Source of the DNA: an uncultured Lachnospiraceae bacterium
GTDB taxonomy: Bacteria > Bacillota > Clostridia > Lachnospirales > Lachnospiraceae
Direction: 5' to 3'
Assembly (NCBI GenBank): GCA_910587895.1
Contig: CAJUOE010000193.1
Coordinates: forward strand, 1-7,941
DNA: 7,941 nt
A program made the position numbers and the translations under genes. Positions 1 through 4,945 of this stretch are shown in pieces (the stretch's first letter is position 1; every line of letters begins with the position of its first letter). The notes below the pieces were generated by a model that made no database searches, was not told where the DNA came from, and saw nothing but the letters and a program-made list of their open reading frames with translations.

Positions 1-171
1 GAAGGGAACACCGCCTGCCGCCTGCGGCCAGATGCCGATGGTGTGATCCACGTAATAATTGCGGAAACCGCTGGCTTCGATCTGCTCCATGGAAAGGTTC
101 TTGGTAAGCTGGTGCACGATGGCGGCTACCATTTCCAGGTGGGCGAGTTCCTCGGTGCCGATGTCCGTAAC
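1..171 (-). pseudogene. cotJC: cotJC-type manganese catalase (spore coat), internal fragment cut by the element
   Basis: Read on the minus strand, this stretch translates without a stop into 57 residues beginning VTDIGTEELAHLEMV and ending GIWPQAAGGVPF. The TDIGTEELAHLEM block is the signature of CotJC/manganese catalase proteins; its Glu and His are dimanganese ligands in the family. The gene's 3' part continues past the window start. Its 5' part, roughly the first 55 residues by comparison with B. subtilis CotJC (about 189 aa), is missing: upstream of residue V the frame continues into unrelated AT-rich codons and stops at 235-237. The first family Glu ligand lies in the lost part, so the fragment should not make an active enzyme from this locus. 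The DNA is clearly more GC-rich than what follows. I infer chromosomal target DNA, with the other half of cotJC beyond the right end of the element. Family call is strong; CotJC versus another Mn catalase subgroup is less certain. Confidence 0.85.
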
Positions 172-185
172 TTTATTGCATATCA
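165..185. mobile_element. probable left junction between chromosome and integrative element
   Basis: cotJC codon matching ends around 166-171, and base composition changes sharply from GC-rich coding DNA to AT-rich non-coding DNA. All genes to the right are ICE-type and on the plus strand. The exact crossover base cannot be fixed without the right junction or an uninterrupted homologue. The integrase is not in the window, so tyrosine or serine recombinase cannot be decided. Confidence 0.65.
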
Positions 186-425
186 CTTTTAGAAACTCAG
201 TATTTAGTAAAATTGGAAATGTCACATCATCAGATTAAATATTTGTCCATTTGAGAGCCGTATAGTATTCTATATGGTTCTTTTTTTACCAGCCTTTTGG
301 CAGGATTAGTGTATCACAAATAAGTGAAACTTTGAATGGAGGTTTCGGAGGAGGTGGTTCAACTTAGAATTTTTAAAGCTATTTTGGTAACTGTTAACCA
401 TTATTAATTTTTGGAGGAAATTAAT
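172..425 (+). other. element left-end non-coding region and parA leader
   Basis: AT-rich stretch with no supported gene. It contains the rightward intrinsic terminator at 255-287, two purine-rich GGAGG-like tracts around 338-355, an imperfect inverted repeat TGGTAACTGTTAACCA at 385-400 and the parA ribosome binding site GGAGG at 413-417. A weak promoter candidate is TTGGCA (297-302) with TAAGTG at 321-326 (18-bp spacing), but its -10 match is poor. A promoter for parA is expected between the terminator and 413. Integrase and excisionase binding repeats are also expected at an ICE end, but none stands out clearly. Confidence 0.5.
255..287 (+). terminator. intrinsic terminator facing into the element
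   Basis: The arms GAGCCGTATAG (255-265) and CTATATGGTTC (270-280) form an 11-bp stem around a four-base loop when read as plus-strand RNA; two of the pairs are G-U. Seven T follow directly (281-287). On the minus strand the G-U pairs become A-C mismatches and there is no U tract, so it acts on rightward transcription. No rightward gene precedes it, so it probably blocks transcription entering from the chromosome, or acts in a leader. Confidence 0.7.
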
Positions 426-1223
426 ATGTGTAAAATTATTGCGATTGCGAATCAGAAGGGCGGTGTCGGAAAGACAACAACCGCGATCAACTTAGGTATT
501 GGATTAGTAAATAAAGGGAACAGGGTTTTGCTTGTAGACTTGGATCCGCAGGGAAATGCGACACAGGGACTTGGATTTGATGCGGATTCTCTGGAAGTCA
601 CAATAACAACAATGTTGCGGAAAATGATCGGTAAGGACTATACATTTAGAAGGGATTTTGGAATCCTGTCTCATGAGGAAGGTATAGAGCTGATGCCGGC
701 AAACATAGAATTGTCGGTTTTAGAGACAGAGCTAATTTCTTTGTTCTTTGGACGGGAGAAGATGCTGAAAAACTATCTTGATATGATCCGAGATGAATAC
801 GACTATATGATTATTGATTGTATGCCATCGCTTAATCTCATTACGATCAACGCACTTGTAGCGGCAGATGAAGTTATTATACCGCTCCATGCGCAGTACT
901 ACAGCGTGAGAGGGTTGGAGCAGCTCCTGCAGACAATCGGTTCAGTCAGATCTAACGGTTTAAATGAGTCTCTTAGAATATCAGGGATTTTGTACACTTG
1001 CGTTAATGACAGGACAACTTCTTTCCGGGATGTACAGGAGATTCTTATGAAAGCATATGGGAGAGATGTAAAGATATATGAGAATTATATTCCACGCAGC
1101 GTAAAAGCTGAGGAGGCGCCGTCATATGGACGAAGCATCTATGAGTATGATTCCTCCGGCAGAGTTTCTTGCGCCTACAGTAAGTTCACAGAAGAATTTC
1201 TTTTGACTGAGAAAGGGCGGTGA
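426..1223 (+). CDS. parA: ParA/Soj-family ATPase
   Basis: A 265-residue ParA/MinD-type ATPase of normal length for the Soj group. Visible motifs are the deviant Walker A KGGVGKTT at residues 11-18 (signature Lys11 and catalytic Lys16), the switch motif VDLDPQGNAT around Asp40, and the Walker B segment YMIIDCMPS with Asp131. Family members bind ATP, dimerise, bind DNA non-specifically and are stimulated by a partner DNA-binding protein to segregate DNA. On ICEs they are thought to stabilise the excised circle. I chose ATG 426 because GGAGG at 413-417 lies 8 bases upstream; a TTG at 411 is in frame but overlaps that site. The next gene follows with a 5-base gap (or 4-base overlap if it starts at GTG 1220), so the two are surely co-transcribed and probably translationally coupled. 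Confidence 0.93.
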   Translation: MCKIIAIANQKGGVGKTTTAINLGIGLVNKGNRVLLVDLDPQGNATQGLGFDADSLEVTITTMLRKMIGKDYTFRRDFGILSHEEGIELMPANIELSVLETELISLFFGREKMLKNYLDMIRDEYDYMIIDCMPSLNLITINALVAADEVIIPLHAQYYSVRGLEQLLQTIGSVRSNGLNESLRISGILYTCVNDRTTSFRDVQEILMKAYGRDVKIYENYIPRSVKAEEAPSYGRSIYEYDSSGRVSCAYSKFTEEFLLTEKGR

Positions 1224-1228
1224 ACGAT

Positions 1229-2233
1229 ATGGCTGTTAAATCTTTTTCGGTAATGAATTTAGGACAAGCCGGGCTTTTTGATCCAAGGGAGATGGGGTAT
1301 AGGGATTCTCTGGATATCATCAAAGACGAATCCGTTAAAATTCAGAAGTCATTCGTGAAAATCGGTTGGTATTTAAAACATATCCGTGATGATCAGATGT
1401 ACACAGAGGATGGTTATGCAAATATATATGAGTGCGCAGCCGATCAGCTTGGCTACTCACAGTCAACGGTATCAAGATTTATCAACATTTGCGAGAAATT
1501 CTCGAAGGATAAGGATTCGCCGGAGCTTGATGAAAGGTATGCAGGTTTTGATAAGTCGCAAATGATCGAGATGCTGCCGCTGGAGCAGGAGCAGTTAGAA
1601 AAGGTGACGCCGGATATGACAGTGAGGCAGATCCGCGACATCGGCAAAGAAAACAAGAAGAAAAAAATAGGGAATGAGGATAGAACGGACGAGGCGGGAG
1701 AAGCTGACTTGCCCGGACAGATAAGTATTGAAGAGGATTTCCCGGAATATATGCCAGATGCGGTTGGATTGAGCTCACCTGATCTGCAGGAGAAAAAATA
1801 TGCGATGTCGCATAAAGAGACCGAGCCGGATGAGGAACAGGAATTTACTGAGGAACCTGTAGTTAAGGGTACATATAAGGAAATGGTGACATTCCCATGG
1901 AAAACAACTCAGCCGGAACTGCCTATATTAAAGAATGCAGATCAGAGAAAGGAATGGCTGAGTAAATATAAAGAGTGGGGACTCTGGTATCGGGATGAAA
2001 ATATTGATGTGAACTACTATAAGTTCGATTTTGAAGACGGCAGCCGTCTGGTTGTAGAGGAACATCCGCAGAGACATTCCTATTATAGCAGGGAAGTGCG
2101 TGATGAAGCCTACTATCATTTACTTGCAAAGAATAAGGTGACAAACGGGGAAGTTTATGACGAAAAATATCGTCACGCGACACATTCAGAAACAGCGCTT
2201 GTAGAATTTCTCAAGAATTTACAGAAGAGATAG
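1229..2233 (+). CDS. helix-turn-helix DNA-binding partner of ParA (non-canonical ParB-like, ICE family)
   Basis: A 334-residue protein in three parts. The N-terminal region (about 25-145) is helical and includes a helix-turn-helix near 66-90 with core AADQLGYSQSTVSRF. Residues about 148-215 form an acidic, low-complexity linker. The C-terminal part (about 219-334) is a compact domain rich in Tyr, Trp and charged residues, similar to domains I have seen in hypothetical Firmicutes ICE proteins but with no function I can name. It lacks the GERR-type CTPase motif of canonical ParB. Its position directly after parA suggests it is the DNA-binding half of a partition or regulatory pair. ATG 1229 sits 8 bases after an AGGGCGG sequence; GTG 1220, overlapping the parA stop, is possible but too close to the purine tract. 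The gene carries one near-copy of the element's 16-bp palindrome (1799-1814). The HTH is well supported; the ParB role is inference. Confidence 0.8.
   Translation: MAVKSFSVMNLGQAGLFDPREMGYRDSLDIIKDESVKIQKSFVKIGWYLKHIRDDQMYTEDGYANIYECAADQLGYSQSTVSRFINICEKFSKDKDSPELDERYAGFDKSQMIEMLPLEQEQLEKVTPDMTVRQIRDIGKENKKKKIGNEDRTDEAGEADLPGQISIEEDFPEYMPDAVGLSSPDLQEKKYAMSHKETEPDEEQEFTEEPVVKGTYKEMVTFPWKTTQPELPILKNADQRKEWLSKYKEWGLWYRDENIDVNYYKFDFEDGSRLVVEEHPQRHSYYSREVRDEAYYHLLAKNKVTNGEVYDEKYRHATHSETALVEFLKNLQKR
1799..1814. repeat. imperfect copy of the 16-bp palindrome, inside the ParA-partner gene
   Basis: TATGCGATGTCGCATA differs by one base (T for C at position 8) from the TATGCGACGTCGCATA palindrome found at 6229-6244 and 6912-6927. 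It lies inside coding sequence for the residues YAMSH. The match of 15 of 16 bases to the other two sites suggests it may also be a binding site; chance is not excluded for this copy alone. Confidence 0.5.
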
Positions 2234-2240
2234 AATAAAC

Positions 2241-2306
2241 GCTATATATTGCAATCGCAACATATATAGATTCCCGCCGGATTTCCTCCAAAAATTTTAG
2301 CGGGAA
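2241..2306. repeat. nested inverted repeats in the leader before the ArdC-like gene
   Basis: Two dyads lie in the gap after the ParA-partner gene. The first (2241-2268) pairs CTATATATTGC with GCAACATATATAG, with a two-base bulge. The second pairs TTCCCGC (2271-2277) with GCGGGAA (2300-2306), a perfect 7-bp match across a 22-base loop that holds CCTCC at 2285-2289. That CCTCC could pair with GGAGG at 2342-2346 near the start of the next gene. The dyads may be operator sites or alternative RNA folds; no known riboswitch class is recognised. Confidence 0.5.
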
Positions 2307-2313
2307 GGGAAAG

Positions 2314-2336
2314 GGCAGCTTAACGGCTGCCTTTTT
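2314..2336 (+). terminator. intrinsic terminator between the parA pair and the ArdC-like gene
   Basis: GGCAGC (2314-2319) and GCTGCC (2326-2331) form a six-pair GC-rich stem around a six-base loop, preceded by AA and a G and followed by TTTTT (2332-2336). This is a standard Rho-independent terminator for the plus strand. It ends only 30 bases before the next start codon and abuts that gene's purine-rich tract, leaving no room for a promoter between them. Confidence 0.8.
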
Positions 2337-2365
2337 CTGTGGGAGGAGAAAGGAAACTAATTGAA

Positions 2366-3811
2366 ATGGGTAAAACAGAGCCAATTATTTTGCAGGCGGA
2401 AACTTTGGAGGGAAAGATCAATGAAATCACAGATCGCTTAGAGCAGGGTATCATGGAATTATTTAACAGCGATCGCTATAAAGAATATCTGCGTGTCATG
2501 TCAAAGTTTCATAATTACAGTCTCAATAATACGGTGTTGATTGCTATGCAAAACCCTCACGCGACTTTTGTTGCCGGTTATAAAGCATGGCAAAAAGAAT
2601 ATGACCGCCATGTAAAGCAATATGAAAAAGGAATCCGCATACTTGCTCCGTCGCCGTACAAAGTCAGGCAGAGGGTAGAGAAGAAAGATGCACGAACGGG
2701 AAAAGCGGTGCTTGATACAGACGGAAACCCTGTCACCGAAGAAAAGGAAGTCACTATACCTGCATTTAAGGTTGTATCTGTATTTGACGTGTCGCAGACA
2801 GAGGGCAGAGAACTTCCGGATATTGGCGTAAATGAATTGAATGGGGACGTAGAACAGTACAGGGATTTTTATGCAGCATTAGAAAAAACGTCGCCTGTAC
2901 CTATGGAATTTGAAATGATTGAAGGATCGGCCCATGGTTATTATCATTCGGGGGAAAAGCGGATTGCCATTCAAAAAGATATGAGCGAGCTGCAGACCCT
3001 AAAGACTGCCATTCACGAAATTGCACACGCGAAACTGCACGACATAGATCTAAAAGCCACGCAGAAACAGCTTGATCGTCGCACCCGTGAAGTACAGGCC
3101 GAAAGCGTTGCCTATACTGTTTGCCAGCACTACAATCTTGACACGTCGGACTATTCTTTCGGTTATGTTGCGGGGTGGAGCAGCGGACGGGAGCTTGCGG
3201 AGCTGAAAGGCTCATTGGAAACCATACACAAAGCTGCGGCTGAGATCATCAGCAGTATTGATGAGCATTTTGAGGAAATACAAAAAGTTGAAATGAGTAA
3301 AAATGATGTCAACTTTTTTGAAAATCTGTTAGAGAACAATCGAGAGGAAATATTAGACGCTTTGTGCGGGGTTTCTCTTGATGTTAAGCCGGCTAATTTT
3401 GCAACAAATGGAAATGCAGTTGAGTCCCAGGAAGCAATTTATGAAAGCGGAGAGAATAAAGTTTCTGTTCGCTTTTATAATCGATGGAACCCTATGCAGA
3501 TAATCAATCCGAAAAGTGCCATTAAACAGGAGATTGACATTGTCTCATATAAAAACGGAAATCCTACGGCAATTCGTACTTTAGTTGAAAAGAAGAGCAT
3601 GAGTCTTAAAAATGCGGAAAGAAATTATAATGAAATGCTTGATCAATGGAAAAGGCTTACAAAGCAGCCACAGATATTTTTTGAATCTGCAGAAGAGCAG
3701 AAACATAACAGGTCGGTTTTAAATAAATTGCATAAGAATCAGGGCAAGGTAAGTCAGGCCACTTCGCCGTCGGATAAGCAGCATATTAAGGAAAAGGGGG
3801 CTACACGATAA
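2366..3811 (+). CDS. ArdC-like antirestriction protein with zinc-metallopeptidase domain
   Basis: A 481-residue protein. The N-terminal region (about 15-140) is an ArdC-type single-stranded DNA-binding domain (DUF1738 family): helices beginning RLEQGIMELFNSDRYKEYL, then YSLNNTVLIAMQNP and AGYKAWQ. A central zinc peptidase-like domain carries HEIAH at 217-221, with a probable third ligand Glu246 in QAESVAY. The C-terminal part (about 320-445) is not recognised. The tail holds SVLNKLHKNQGKV at 450-462, shared with two other proteins here. ArdC of plasmid pSa binds ssDNA, blocks restriction and is related to the transported part of RP4 TraC primase, so a role in protecting transferred DNA in the recipient is likely but inferred. 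ATG 2366 is chosen; the in-frame GTG at 2339 overlaps the terminator tail and the purine tract. The stop overlaps the next gene's start by one base (TAATG). Confidence 0.88.
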   Translation: MGKTEPIILQAETLEGKINEITDRLEQGIMELFNSDRYKEYLRVMSKFHNYSLNNTVLIAMQNPHATFVAGYKAWQKEYDRHVKQYEKGIRILAPSPYKVRQRVEKKDARTGKAVLDTDGNPVTEEKEVTIPAFKVVSVFDVSQTEGRELPDIGVNELNGDVEQYRDFYAALEKTSPVPMEFEMIEGSAHGYYHSGEKRIAIQKDMSELQTLKTAIHEIAHAKLHDIDLKATQKQLDRRTREVQAESVAYTVCQHYNLDTSDYSFGYVAGWSSGRELAELKGSLETIHKAAAEIISSIDEHFEEIQKVEMSKNDVNFFENLLENNREEILDALCGVSLDVKPANFATNGNAVESQEAIYESGENKVSVRFYNRWNPMQIINPKSAIKQEIDIVSYKNGNPTAIRTLVEKKSMSLKNAERNYNEMLDQWKRLTKQPQIFFESAEEQKHNRSVLNKLHKNQGKVSQATSPSDKQHIKEKGATR

Positions 3812-4023
3812 TGAGTAAAATTTTAAATAAGTTCACATGGGAGGAAATCTATTTGATCAGAGCATGTAATCTGAAAACACCTGACAGGGACAGGATCATA
3901 AATGAGCTTAAAGGATATCTTGATCTGCCAGGGATGGAAGAGATTGTCAGAAAGGTTCTTGAGAAACTCGAAAAGGTTACAGAGGGAGAGCTGCAGGATC
4001 TTTGGGAGTTTTCATTGGATTAA
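3811..4023 (+). CDS. TTRAP-family small protein (transposon-transfer assisting protein)
   Basis: A 70-residue soluble, acidic helical protein with no membrane segment. Its pattern FTWEEIYLIRACNLKTPDRDRIINEL near the N-terminus, then EEIVRKVLEKLEKVTEGELQDL, fits the TTRAP (PF14203) small proteins common in Tn1549-like elements, where the consensus runs FT-x-EE-I-x-L followed by a KL-x-x-[MV]-T-[DE] segment. Family assignment is from memory of that pattern, so moderate. The molecular function is not known to me; the family name reflects linkage to conjugative transposons. The ATG overlaps the upstream stop by one base, with AAGGGGG at 3794-3800 as ribosome binding site, which argues for translational coupling to the ArdC-like gene. 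Confidence 0.75.
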   Translation: MSKILNKFTWEEIYLIRACNLKTPDRDRIINELKGYLDLPGMEEIVRKVLEKLEKVTEGELQDLWEFSLD

Positions 4024-4043
4024 TAGCTGAGGGGAGGAAATCG

Positions 4044-4943
4044 ATGAGCAAAGGAACCGGAAGTGTAAAAAAGAGTGTCTATGTAGTGACAGTATGGCTG
4101 AAAGAGGAGGATGCAGACGGCAATCCTTTGAATTGGTCAAGTCCAAGTGAAGATTATTATGCTGATACATATGAACAGGCGCAGCGGATGAAAGAAAAGT
4201 TTATGTCGGGACAAAACGAAGATTATGGCGATCTGGTAGAGGACTGCTGGATCAGTGATGAAATGAAGGAAATAGAGTTTATGGTTCCCACTAAACAGCG
4301 GCAACGTCTTTTTGTGGACATGGATGGTACACTGGCTGTTTTTAAGCCGGTAGATGAGATGGAGACGCTTTATGAGAAGGGGTATTTTTTGAATCTTGAG
4401 CCCCATGAAAATGTCGTGGCGGCAGTAAAAGAGATTATTGCAAAAAATTCAGATATTGAAGTAAATATTTTATCAGCATATCTGTCAGACAGCAAATATG
4501 CCCTGCAGGAGAAAAATGCATGGCTGGACAAATATCTTCCAGAGATTGACAGAGAACACAGAGTCTTTGTTCCCTGTGGGACAGACAAAAAGGAAGGGAT
4601 TCGGGATGGTATCCGCAAGGATGACTTTCTTCTGGATGATTATACGAAAAATTTAAACGAATGGCAGCCGCCAGCAAGGGGAATTAAGCTTCTAAACGGT
4701 ATCAACCATAGCCGGGGAACATGGTCATATGACTGTCTGCGGTATGATAGGGAAGCTGGCTCTTTGGCATCAGCGATTGTTTCGGTGGTGCGGGGAGAGC
4801 AGCAGATCTATGACAAGAAGACTCAAAATGTTCAGACAGACAATAGGGAGGAGAAAGGCTCTGTATTAAGTAAGCTGCATGAGAAACAGGGGCAGATTAA
4901 GTCAATAGGAATAGCTAGGGAAGAAAGGGCGATAGAAAGGTAA
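4044..4943 (+). CDS. HAD-superfamily 5'(3')-deoxyribonucleotidase-like (NT5C-type) ICE protein
   Basis: A 299-residue protein. Residues about 8-85 form an N-terminal domain I do not recognise. Residues about 88-245 resemble NT5C-type HAD phosphatases: motif I FVDMDGTLA with nucleophile Asp92 and acid Asp94, motif II Ser144 in NILSAYL, motif III Lys182/183, and motif IV Asp198-Asp199 in FLLDDYT. All catalytic positions are present, so it is probably active, but whether the substrate is a nucleotide, another phosphate or a nucleic-acid end is unknown. The C-terminus carries SVLSKLHEKQGQI at 273-285, almost the same as the tail of the ArdC-like protein. ATG 4044 is preceded by GGGAGG (4032-4037); the longer in-frame TTG start at 4002 would overlap the TTRAP gene and is not supported. 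It follows the TTRAP stop by 20 bases and precedes the replication gene by two. Confidence 0.82.
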   Translation: MSKGTGSVKKSVYVVTVWLKEEDADGNPLNWSSPSEDYYADTYEQAQRMKEKFMSGQNEDYGDLVEDCWISDEMKEIEFMVPTKQRQRLFVDMDGTLAVFKPVDEMETLYEKGYFLNLEPHENVVAAVKEIIAKNSDIEVNILSAYLSDSKYALQEKNAWLDKYLPEIDREHRVFVPCGTDKKEGIRDGIRKDDFLLDDYTKNLNEWQPPARGIKLLNGINHSRGTWSYDCLRYDREAGSLASAIVSVVRGEQQIYDKKTQNVQTDNREEKGSVLSKLHEKQGQIKSIGIAREERAIER

Positions 4944-4945
4944 AG

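Noticed and set aside
336..407. A 23-codon open frame (ATG 336 to TAA 405-407) just before the parA ribosome binding site, a possible leader peptide
   Set aside because: No ribosome binding site ahead of its ATG, and no attenuation-type residue run; a short frame of this size is expected by chance.
1220..1228. GTG 1220 as start of the ParA-partner gene, overlapping the parA stop
   Set aside because: The purine tract lies only two to three bases away; ATG 1229 has proper spacing. Not fully excluded.
2339..2365. GTG 2339 as start of the ArdC-like protein
   Set aside because: It would place the start on the terminator tail and translate the purine-rich ribosome binding region.
2901..3215. Long minus-strand open frame opposite the ArdC-like gene
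   Set aside because: Lies fully opposite the conserved metallopeptidase domain, with no family resemblance or ribosome binding site.
4002..4043. TTG 4002 as start of the HAD protein
   Set aside because: It lies inside the TTRAP gene without a ribosome binding site, and the extension includes the GGGAGG site that serves ATG 4044.
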